Positions 17,989 to 28,700 of a stretch of 49,877 bases of DNA are shown here, in pieces. Position 1 is the first letter of the stretch, and each line of letters starts with the position of its first letter. Below the pieces are notes generated by a model. That model was not told where the DNA came from. It saw only the letters and a list, made by a program, of their open reading frames with translations, and did no database searches. Source of the stretch: Pseudomonadota bacterium (GTDB taxonomy: Bacteria; Pseudomonadota; Alphaproteobacteria; Rhizobiales; Xanthobacteraceae); assembly GCA_023449855.1 (NCBI GenBank), contig JAEXHR010000176.1, forward strand, positions 1 to 49,877. The letters are read 5' to 3'. Made by a program: the position numbers and the translations under genes.

Positions 17989-18552
17989 GTGATCAAGCGC
18001 GTCAAACTCGGGCCTGTCGCGGCCAGCACGAAGCCGACCGATGCGAACGATCCGTCGATGTTGCGCTCGCTGCTCGTCGATCGCTATGGCGACCTGAAAG
18101 TGCGGCTCGCGCGTCGTCTCGGATCGAGCGACTGGGCCGAGGAAGCCCTGCAGGACACCTATCTCAAGCTCGACAGCGCCAACGAGAACGGGCTGGTTCG
18201 CAACCCGATGGCCTATCTGTTCCGGGCAGCGTTCAACACCGCGCTCAATCAGCGGCGTTCGCAGGGGCGTAAGCTGTCCGATGATGAAGTCGCTGCCATG
18301 CTCGAGGTGCCCGACGAGGCGCCGGGGCCCGAGCAGATTCTGGAGTCGCGTTCCGATGTCGATGCGTTGAAGCGCGTGCTTGCCGGCCTGCCGCCGCGCG
18401 CGCGGCAGATCCTGCTTGCCGCCCGTCTCGACGGCTGGCCGCGGCAGCAAATTGCTGACCATTTCGGGATTTCGGTCAGCCTGGTGGAGAAGGAACTGCG
18501 CTGGGCACAGGAATATTGCGTGGTGCAATTCAGGAAGGGAGGGCGGAATTGA
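17989..18552 (+). CDS. ECF sigma factor (FecI-like)
   Basis: An RNA polymerase sigma factor of about 187 residues. Region 2 (RSLLVDRYGDLKVRLARRL, EEALQDTYLKL, NPMAYLFRAAFN) and region 4 (LAGLPPRARQILLAARLDGW, QQIADHFGISVSLVEKEL) are complete, as in FecI-like ECF sigmas that act with FecR. The GTG at 17989 has GGGGCG nine bases upstream. A TTG at 17983, overlapping the previous stop, is also possible. It stands between the STN gene and fecR. Two near-identical promoter-like elements downstream are candidate targets. Confidence 0.92.
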   Translation: MIKRVKLGPVAASTKPTDANDPSMLRSLLVDRYGDLKVRLARRLGSSDWAEEALQDTYLKLDSANENGLVRNPMAYLFRAAFNTALNQRRSQGRKLSDDEVAAMLEVPDEAPGPEQILESRSDVDALKRVLAGLPPRARQILLAARLDGWPRQQIADHFGISVSLVEKELRWAQEYCVVQFRKGGRN

Positions 18553-18565
18553 GCGGCGCCCTGCC

Positions 18566-18599
18566 AGAAAAATTGCGGATTGGGCGGTCTCGATGTGTC
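18566..18599 (+). promoter_or_regulatory. Candidate ECF-type promoter before fecR
   Basis: AGAAAAATTG (18566-18575), a 17-base spacer, then ATGTGTC (18593-18599). The same two blocks with the same spacing occur at 19682-19715 before the exoprotein gene. The downstream box also forms an inverted repeat with GACACAT at 18614-18620. The site lies in the 72-base gap after the sigma gene. Assignment to the neighbouring ECF sigma is inference from the repetition and position. Confidence 0.55.
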
Positions 18600-18624
18600 T
18601 CTATCAATGAGATGACACATAGCG

Positions 18625-19641
18625 ATGCCTCAGTTTCGGTTCGGTGCCGGCCTAGCGACGGTGCGCAGTGCCATGACTGATCGCTTTTCGGTCGTCGACG
18701 GAATGAGTGCGCTCGACAGCGAGGCGCATCGCTGGGTTCGTCTGCTGGCTTCGGGCGAGGCCACTGATGTCGATGCCGAGGCGTGTCGCAGTTGGTGCGC
18801 GCGCAGCACGGCGCATGCCGCGGCATTTGCCGAGGCCAGGCGGTTCTGGAAGACGCTCGGGACGGCCGGCGATGGCTGGCGCGCCGACGAGGCGCGACTT
18901 GCCGAGCGCCAGCGTGCGCGGCGCGTGATGAGCCGCCGCGTCGTGCTCGGCGGTGCTCTCGCAGCGTCGGTGGCCGGCGTCGCCGCGATCCGGCCGCCGC
19001 TGGACCTGTGGCCGTCCATCTTCGAACTCGACGCCAATTATCGCACCGGTGTCGGTGAGCAGCGGCAGGTGGCCCTCGCCGATGGCGCGTCGGTGCAGAT
19101 GAATACGCGGACCAGTCTTTCCCTGACGAGCGATCCGCGCCGGATCGAACTGGTGTCGGGCGAGGCGTCGTTTCAGGTCGCATCGCAAACCATGCCGTTC
19201 AGCGTGTTGGCGGCGGCGGGGCGCACGAGCGCGTCGGATGCGCGCTTCGACATCCGTGTCGATGGTGCGTCGGTGCGGGTGACCAGCCTGTCCGACAATG
19301 TCGATGTTTCACTCGGCGCGCGCAGCGTTCAATTGCGGGCCTATCAACGCGTCACGTACGGTCGCGATGGTCTCGGCGATGTCGTCGCGATCGATCCGGC
19401 CATCGCCGATGCCTGGCGCGAAGGATTGATCCTTTGCGACAATACGCCGTTGAAGGATGTCGTCGCCGAATTGAACCGCTATCGGTCAGGCCGCATCGTT
19501 CTGATGCGCGCCGATCTCGGCGAGCTGTCGGTGAGCGGGCGCTTCAGGACGGCCGAGCCCGATCAGGCACTGCTGCAGATTCAGAAAGTCTTCGGCATTC
19601 GTGCGCGCAGTCTGCCGGGCGGCCTGACGCTCTTGAGTTGA
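18625..19641 (+). CDS. fecR: FecR-type anti-sigma factor / sensor
   Basis: An inner-membrane signalling protein of up to 338 residues. The N-terminal cytoplasmic DUF4880 part (LDSEAHRWVRLLASGEA...FAEARRFWKTL) would bind the sigma factor. One transmembrane helix (about 107-122, VVLGGALAASVAGVAAI) follows. The periplasmic FecR domain has YRTGVGEQRQVALADGA, MNTRTSLSL, IELVSGEASFQV and the LRAYQRVTYG strand. The C-terminal DUF4974-type region (LKDVVAELNRYRSGRIVL...SVSGRFRT) resembles an STN fold. ATG codons at 18625, 18673 and 18703 are all possible. None has a good ribosome site, and the conserved part starts just after 18703. The symbol is by family, not orthology. Confidence 0.88.
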   Translation: MPQFRFGAGLATVRSAMTDRFSVVDGMSALDSEAHRWVRLLASGEATDVDAEACRSWCARSTAHAAAFAEARRFWKTLGTAGDGWRADEARLAERQRARRVMSRRVVLGGALAASVAGVAAIRPPLDLWPSIFELDANYRTGVGEQRQVALADGASVQMNTRTSLSLTSDPRRIELVSGEASFQVASQTMPFSVLAAAGRTSASDARFDIRVDGASVRVTSLSDNVDVSLGARSVQLRAYQRVTYGRDGLGDVVAIDPAIADAWREGLILCDNTPLKDVVAELNRYRSGRIVLMRADLGELSVSGRFRTAEPDQALLQIQKVFGIRARSLPGGLTLLS

Positions 19642-19681
19642 GCAGCCGGTCGCACAACGCGTTGTCACTAAACTTTCAAGA

Positions 19682-19715
19682 AGAAAAATTGAGGAGGCTT
19701 CGCTCCGGATGTGTC
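19682..19715 (+). promoter_or_regulatory. Candidate ECF-type promoter before the exoprotein gene
   Basis: AGAAAAATTG (19682-19691), a 17-base spacer, then ATGTGTC (19709-19715), matching the element at 18566-18599 in both blocks and in spacing. It would leave a leader of about 50 bases before the exoprotein start at 19770. Control by the ECF sigma encoded upstream is inferred. Confidence 0.55.
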
Positions 19716-19769
19716 CTCGTTTTGAGGGGCTGATCGAAATGTCGATCGGCCGCGATTTCTGGAGCCGTC

Positions 19770-22700
19770 ATGTCATCGAAGTCTCGTCATCAGCACACAT
19801 CGGAAGCTCGCTACGTCAAGGGAGCGTCCCTGATGCAGCCGGCATTCGGTGCATCGTGCCGCGCGCTGCTATCCGGCGCGAGTGCCTTGGTGATGGGGAC
19901 GATGCTGTTCTCAGCCGATGGCGCGATGGCGCGGTCTCTCAACGGGGGCGGCGCGGGCGGTGCGGTCTCGGCGCCGAATATCGCTTCGGAAGCAGCGGCG
20001 CAGGCCGCGCAGCAGGCCGCTGCGGCGGCCCAGCAGTCACAGCAATCGCTGGCGCGGGCGGCGCGCGCCGTACAGGACATGCAGGCGGTGCAGGCTGCCG
20101 CGCGGGCTGCGGCGGCCGCGGCGCAGGTGTCGGTCACGGCGCCGCTCGCTATTCCCAACGGGATCGGTGCAGGCGGATTGCTGCCCAACATGGCCGCCGG
20201 CTGGAGCGGCGCCAACGGACCTTCGCAGGGCGTCGATAGCGCCGGGCAAACCCAGGTCAATATCCGCCAGACCACGCAGCAGGCGATCCTGAACTGGCAG
20301 AGCTTCAATGTCGGCGCGCGCACCACGCTGACCTTCGATCAGCAGGGCAATAGCAACTGGACCGTGCTCAACCGCGTCGCTACCGGCGTCGGGCCGAGCC
20401 AGATCCTCGGCAACATCAAGGCCGACGGCCAGGTGCTGGTCATCAACCGCAACGGTATCATTTTCGGTGGCAACAGCCAGGTCAATGTCGGCTCGCTGGT
20501 GGCGTCGAGCGCGGATATCGACGATGCGCAGTTCCGCACCAATGGCATTTTCAGCACGCAGGTCAACGGCAGCTATGTGCCGAATTTCAAGGCGGCCGGC
20601 GGCAAGGTCGTTGTGGAAGCCGGCGCTTCGATTGACACCCGCACGCCATCGTCGGTGACGTCGGGTGGCGGTTTCGTGCTGATGATCGGCTCGCAGGTCG
20701 AGAACGCCGGCGCGATCTCCACGCCAAAAGGGCAGGCGCTCCTTGCCGCGGGTGACGATTTCATCCTGCGCTCGGGCTTCAGCACAGATGGCAACTCGGC
20801 CTCGACCACGCGTGGCATCGAACTCTCGCCGGTGATCGGCGCGGCCAGCATGAATGGCGCCGCCTCCAACAGCGGTCTGATTTTCGCACAGCAGGGCGAC
20901 ATCACGCTGGCGGGCCGCACGCTGACCCAGAGCGGCGTGTTGATCGCGACCACCTCGGTGAACACCCGCGGCACCATCCATCTGTCGAACAAGGCCTCGG
21001 ATGCTGCTGGCAGTATCACGCTGGCCGATGGCAGCCTGACCGCTATTTTGCCGGAACTCGACAGCAAGGAAAGCGCGCTCGACAGTCAGCGTGACGCGTT
21101 GATCAAGACGTCGGACGCGGCCAACCTGCTGCGCGCCGCCAATGCCACCGGCGCCTTCGACAATCTGTCGGTGCTCGCCGACCGCCAGGATCAGTCCCGC
21201 GTCGAGATCGTCACCGGTGGCACCGTGACCTTCAAGGGTGGCTCGACCACTGCAGCGCAGGGCGGCCAGATCGCCGTATCCGCGCGCCAGCGCATTTTCA
21301 CCGAAGGTGGTGCGTCGCTCGATGTGTCCGGTGTGCGCAACGTCGCGCTGGCGATGGCGTCGAACAACATCAAGATCAACATTCAGGGCAACGAACTCAG
21401 GGATTCGCCGCAGAATCGCGATTCCAATGTCCTGAAGAACAATGACGTCTGGATCGACGTCCGTAGTCTCACGCTGGTGTCGGCCGGAACAGGCGGCTAT
21501 GCGTCGGATCGTTACTATACAGCGGGGGGGCTCCTCGAGGTCGGTGGCTATCTCGGCACCACGGCGCATACGATCGGCGAATGGGCCGCGCTCGGCGGGA
21601 CGATCACGCTATCGGCAGCCGAAGTCATCGCGCAGCGTGGCGCCGTGTTCAATATCTCGGGCGGTTCGCTGGATTACGCTGCTGGCTGGATTCACTCGAC
21701 CAATCTGATCGGCAGCGACGGTCGCCGCTATAGCGTTGACAAGGCGCCGGGCGATATGCGGTTCGTAGGCTTTGCAGGCAGCTTCTCGCGTACGCACAAC
21801 ATCCAGGACAAGACCGACGAGCGTCTCACCGAGACATGGACCACAGTGTTCGACCGTGGTCGCAATTCGATGCGCTGGGAGGATGGCTATAGCGTCGGCC
21901 GCGATGCCGGGCGCTTGATTCTGTCGACACCGACATCGATCTTCGAGGCGGATATCGTCGCCGATACGATCACCGGCACGCGCCAGACGACGAAACGTGC
22001 GAGCGCGGTCAAGGACGGCTACGTGCTGACACAGACCACCGTGGCGCAGAACGGCACATTGGCGCTCGGCAGATATGACGCCACGGGCCGCGCCGATCTC
22101 TCTGGCAGCGATGTGCGCATTTCCGGCGTGGCGAATGTGACCGACGGGCTGTCCGCCGTCGCTACGACACTTCCGGCCGATCGTATCAACACCGTCTGGC
22201 TCGATGCCGATCATCTCAATGCGCAGAAGCTCGGCGGCCTCGATCTCGGCACCCGCGGCAAGATCACGGTCGATGCGCCCCTGAATCTCGCCGACGGCGG
22301 CAGCCTCAATCTCGTTGCACCGGTCATCGACATCAAGGCGGACATCACCGCGCGATCGGGCAATGTCACTGCTACCAATATCTTCAGGTCGTCGTTGGCG
22401 AGCGGGCCGTCTGTTCAGTTGATGTTGGATGGGGCGTCCACTCTGACCGTTTATCGCGGCGCGACCATTGATGCGCGCGGCGTGCGAACCAACCAGTCAG
22501 AGAATCCGGACTTTGCCGGATTGGCGTATCTGGATGGCGGTTCGGTTTCTCTCCTGTCCACGCATGATGTCGTCGTAGAGGCCGGTAGCCTGATCGACGT
22601 ATCGGCCGGCGCGACCGTGTTGCGGACGGGAAAAATCAAAGGAGGGCGCGGCGGCGATGTGACCCTGGCTGCGGATGTCGAGGGCTACGACGTCGTTAGC

Positions 22701-25700
22701 GGCGGCAGTCTGAAGCTGGCCGGCGCCATTTCGGGCTACGGTTTCACCGGCGGCGGGAAGCTGAAGCTGGAATCCGGAACGGCGGTGATCATCGGCCAGT
22801 CCGCTACACCCGGCGCGGCGCTCGTGCTCGGTGTGGATCGTTTCCAGACCGGCTTCTCCAGCTACGATATCAATGGCCATGCCGGCCTTTCGGTCGCCGC
22901 GGGAACGGTGCTGGATGTTACGGTGCCGATCTATGCGCCGATCACGGCTGCCAGGATCGCGACCGATGCGGCGTTCGATGTGTATACGCCGCCGCTCTAT
23001 CTGGCGTCGCTTGCACCGAGCAAGATCGTGCAGCGGGCAGGAGCCGATCTCGTGCTGCGTTCGCAGCGCCAGTTCGAGGGCGGCGATATCGCAATCAGCA
23101 GCGATGCGCGAATTTTGGTGGATGCCGGACGCAGCATCAGCCTGATCGGTGGCGGTACCAGTCAGATCACCGTGGATGGAGCGCTGCAGGCGAAGGCCGG
23201 CAAGATCTCCATCGATATCGTTGCAAATCTGACCTCGGCGCTGACGTCGCCGTCGAACAAGGCCAACAACCGTTCGATCTGGATCGGCGAGCGGGCTGTG
23301 CTTGATGTCGCCGGTATCGCTGTGACGGCGGTCGATGGTCGTGGCCGCGGCTCCGAGAAGGTTCTCGATGGCGGAACGATCGCCATTGGCGGTAGCATCG
23401 ATTGGGAGAACAGCGGCGCATCGACAACGGCGCCGGACATTGCGGTGATTGTCAGGTCTGGCGCATTGCTCGATGCATCCGGCACGCATGCGTCAATCGA
23501 CGTGCTTGGCCAGAATGGATTCGTTACCACAGACGTGGCCAGCAACGGCGGCGCGATCATACTGAAGTCGGCACGCAGCCTGTATCTCGATGGTACGATG
23601 CGCGCGCAGGCGGGCGGCGCTGGCGCTGCAGGCGGAACGTTGGCAATCGCGCTGGAAACGCCGGTGCTGACCCAGAACGCGATGGCCGAAAATGCCGTGC
23701 GCGTGCCGCGCGAATTCATCATCTCGCAATTCTATCGAGACAGCGGCCTTGGGGCGGGTCTCACGTCCAATACCGCTGATCCCGCGTTGGGATACGGCAC
23801 GGGCCGGCTCGCGGCCCAACAGGTCGCGGCAGGCGGCTTCGGGACGCTGTCGTTGCTGGTCAACGGTATTCTCAGCTTCGACGGTGACGTGACATTGTCA
23901 GCTGCACAGAGCCTGCGGCTGACTGCCGGCAGCTTCGCACTGAGCGAGAAGGCGGCAAGCACATCCGTGGTGTCACTGAACACCTCATATCTGCGACTGG
24001 CCGGTGCGACCCGGACAGCGGGCGACTTCCAGTACGTGCCGACAGTGACCTGGCGTAATGGCCCTTCGACGCGCAACAGCGACGCGCGGTTTGCGGCCAC
24101 GGCCGATCTCGTCGATATCCGCGACCGCGTCGGCTTTGGCGCCAATGGCACCGTCCCGTTGCTATCCGGCGCAAACCTGACCATGGATCGCCGCGGCTTC
24201 GGCGATGTGGAGGTGACGAGCCGTGGCGATCTGCGGCTGCTCGGCGGCAAGACCGGCATGGGCCTGAGCGGCGCAACGAGCACCGAACTGGCGTCGCCCG
24301 GCAATCTCACAATCACAGCGGCGCAGATCTATCCCGCCAGCGACGTCAATGCGCAGATCCTGGCCGGTGCCACCAGTGGCGCCTATGCGATTGGCAAAGT
24401 GCTGACGATCAAGGGCTACGGTCTCCCGGTGGCGGCGCCGCAATCGGTCTTCGGAACGCTGGCACTCGGCGGCGATACGGTGTTGCAAGGCGGCGTCGTT
24501 CGCGCACCAATGGGCAACCTGATCCTCGGCTCGGATAACCGCGGCAACAACATCGGACGTGCGAGCGTGCTCACACTGTTGCCCGGCAGCGTCACCTCGG
24601 TGAGCGGCGCCGGGGTGATGCTTCCCTATGGCGGAACCACCGATGGCGTGTCCTACAGCTATAACGGCACGGCGATCAAACCGCGTGCCCTCGGCACCAG
24701 CGGCATCAGCCTGAACGGCGACAGCGTGATCGGCGATGCCGGCGCACTGCTCGACCTGTCCGGCGGCGGCATGCTCACCGGCGCCGGCTTCATCAGCGGC
24801 CGCGGCGGTTCGGTGGACGTGCTGCGCACGCCATTGGTCAATGCCAATCCCGCATATGCTTTCAGTGCCAGCGGCAATAGCGTCTATGCGATCGTGCCAT
24901 CCTATAGCAGCGCTTATGCCCCGGTCGCGGCGGACGCCGGCGCGGGGGATCCGCTGGTCGGCCAGCAGATCACGCTGGCGCAGGATGCCGGGGGCCTGAA
25001 GGCTGGCACCTATACGCTGCTGCCCTCGACCTATGCCTTGCTGCCAGGCGCGTTCCGCGTCGAGATCGGCAAGACAGGCGCGATCGTTGGCAACACCGTG
25101 GCGCTGGGCAATGGCAGCACAGCCAGCGCCGGCTATCTTGGCATCGCCAACACCGCCATTCGCAACACGCTGCCAAGCCAGGTGATCATCACCGCCGCCG
25201 ACAAGGTGCGGACCCACTCGACCTATAACGAGACCGGTTACGATGCCTACAACGTCGCCAATGCGGCGACGCTCGGCGGCATGCGCGGGCAGATCGCGGC
25301 GGATGCCGGCACCCTGAAGCTGGATATGTACTATTCGCGGCCGAAGCCCGGCGTGCCGATGTTCAGCTTCAACGGGACGGCGCTGTTCAATCCGGAAGCC
25401 GGGAGCGCCGGGTTCGGCGGAACCACTGCGGTGATCGCACAATATATCGAGATACTGGGCTCCGGCGCAGCACCGACGGCCGGCTACACCGGCCTGTCGA
25501 TTCATGCTGATGATCTCAATGCGCTGGGGACGCCGCGGCTTCTGATCGGCGGCACGCTTCAGCTCGAATATGCGGAAAACTTCGCGACCTTCAAGGCTCA
25601 GGCCGGCGTCATCGACGTGCGCAGCGGTGCGTCATTGAAGGGCGCCGAGATATTCCTGATGGCCAACACAACATGGGGCGGCATTACGATCGACCAGGGA

Positions 25701-28700
25701 GCGTCGATCAATACGATCGGGCAGGGCCGTCCGGTCTACGATTCCACCAATGGCATCGTGTTCAACGCCAGCAGTGCCGGCATCGTTGCTGTCTCCAACG
25801 GATTGATCAATCTGCTGCCTCCGCTGGCGGATGGGTTTGCGGCGCCTGGTCTCATTCGCATCGGCGAGTGCACCAGCGAAACCTGCGGTGGAGTGACCTC
25901 GCTTCTTACCGAGGGGACGCTGGCGATCGCGACCGACAAGGCCTTTACGCTGTCGCCGCAGACTGTTTATGGCGCGAAGAATCTCGCACTGTCAGTGTCG
26001 TCGATCAACCTGGGCAGCGACGCTGCCTTGCAGCAGGCGGCAGCCAACGGGCAATTGCCGGCGGGCCTGTCGCTCAATCAGGGTATTCTCAATAACCTGC
26101 TGGCGGGCAATACCGGTACCGGCGTTCCCAAGATCGAAACGCTGACGCTGACGGCGCGGGATTCCGTCAACATCTATGGATCGGTGGTGCTCGACACCCT
26201 CGATTCCGCGACAGGAAGTTCCTCGATCGCGCAATTGGTCCTCGGCACGCCTGCGATCTACGGCTATGGCAGCGCTGGTGATCGCGCGATCATCACGACC
26301 GAACAATTCGTCTGGACTGGTCTCGCGCAGAAGCCGGCGCGGTATGTCAGCGAAGGCTATGCCCCGAACAAGCCCGGCGCGGTCATAGGCAGCCTGCTCG
26401 GCAGCAGCACTCTCGATATCAACGCGAAGAACATCGTCCTCGGTTACGCAAGCGGCACCCAACCGATCGCGACCATGCCCGCGGAACGGCTGGCGCTCGG
26501 TTTCGGCACGGTCAACCTGATCGCATCGGAAAGCGTGACGTCCAATGCCAAGGGAACGCTCAAGGTCTATCAGCAGCAGGGCAGTTACGATGCTGTGACG
26601 GGTTACCAGTATTCGGGCGGCAACCTGGTCATCACCGCGCCGGTGCTCACCGGCACGTCCGGATCGGTCAACGCACTGACCGCGGGCGGCGCCATCGTGG
26701 TACAGGCCCCGGCCGGCGACGTGCTCGGCTCATCGACGAGCCTCGGCGCGCAGCTCAGCCTGACCGCACAGGATATCCGCATCGACGGCGCGGTTGCGCT
26801 CGCCTCCGGCAAGCTGACGCTGAACGCGTCCGGCAACATCATGCTGGATAATCGCTCGCGCATCGATCTGGCCGGTCGCAAGCTTTCCTTCTTCGAGGTC
26901 AATCGTTACAGCGCGGGCGGCCAGCTGATCATGGCCAGCACGGGTGGCAACATCACGCAGGCGGCGGGGTCGGTGATCGATGTCTCTGCGGTGCTGAACA
27001 ATGGCGGCAGCATCGAGGCGGTCGCGCTCGGCACGGGCGCAGGGCAGGTGGCGCTCGGCGGCACGATCCTCGGAAGCAGCAGCGGATGGTATGACGCTGG
27101 CGGCACGTTTGTGCCAGCGGCAGGATCCGAGATCACCATCCGCGCACAGCTGGTGAACGATTTCGCCGGGCTCAATACGCGGCTCACGACGGGCGGCGTG
27201 TTCGGTGCACGGCGTTTCCAGATCAAGCAGGGCGACATCGTCGTTGGCGACGAGGTGCGCGCCCGCACTGTCGAGATCACGGCCGACGGCGGCAGTCTCA
27301 CCGTCAATGGCAGCATCGATGCCAGTGGCTTCGAGGTCGGCACGATCCGGCTTGCGGCGCGCGACAACCTGACCATCAACGGTACCCTCGATGCGCATGG
27401 CACCGGCATCCGCCGCGACAGCTATGGCAAGATCATCGACAGCCCAAACCGGGCCATCGTCGACCTCACCACGCGTGACGGCACGCTGACCCTCGGCGGC
27501 GCGGCACGCATCGATCTGCGTTTCGGCACCGCCGATGCTACGCATCATGACGGTGTGGCACGCGGCACACTGACGCTGAACGCGCCACGTATCGGCGGCA
27601 ACGATGTTGCGGTCGATGTCGCCGGCACGCCCGCGATCCTTGGCGCGAAGACCATCGCCGTGCATGCGTTCAGGACCTATGACGACGCGCCGGTTGCCCC
27701 GACGACGGATGCGGCCGGGCAGACGACGCAATTGATCACGCAGGGCTATCTCGACACCATCGACGGTCACAGCAGAGCCTATATCGATGCGGCGCTCGCC
27801 AATGGCGCGCTGGCGGCGCGGCTTTCCGGCCTCGGCAACTATCATCTGCGTCCGGGCGTCGAGATCGTCAGCAATAGCGTCCTCAATCCGGACGGCAATC
27901 TGACCGTGCTCGGCGATATCGATTTGTCGAACTGGCGATATGGGCCGGATTCCGCTCCGCTCAATGCAGCGCGACGCGGCTTTGGCGAACCGGGCGCGCT
28001 GGTGCTGCGTGCGGCGGGCAATCTCAACATCTATGGCAGTATCAGCGACGGCTTTGCGCCGCCGGCTGCAACCCCAGGAGACAAGGGCTGGTATCTTTCC
28101 GAAAAGAGCCTGACCCAGTTCGACAAGCACGTCGCCTACGGCGCTGACATCACCATTCCGATCGACGGCGTCGTCCTGGAAGTCGGCACCGTGTTTCCGA
28201 AGGATGCCGCGCTGAACTTCGACATTTCCGTTGCCGCGATGACACTGCCGATCGGCACGACGCTGCCGGTAGATGCCGTTCTGACCGGAAGCTACACATT
28301 CGGAGCCGGCACCGTATTGTCGGCGAATGTCTACAACGCCGATGGTAGCATCCGGGCTGCCGCCGGCACCGTCCTGACGACCGATCTCGTCGCCGGTCCG
28401 GGCATGAAGCTCGGCGCTGGCACGCCGCTGCGCAACACCGCAGAGGTCGCGGCAATGGTCTGGCCGAAGAACGTCGTGCTGCCGACCGCCATGAAGACGG
28501 TGGCGCAGACGACGCTGGCGCGGGGCTCCGTGATCCCGTCGGGGACGGATGTGCAGTTGCCGGGCGATTCTGCGATCGATCTGCGACCGGGTAACGCGCG
28601 CAGCGACAACTGGGCAGTTGCGCCGATGCTGCCCGAAGGCACGACGAGCTGGAGCATTCAGCTCACCGCCGGCGCCGATCTCGCTTCCGCTGATCGCCGC

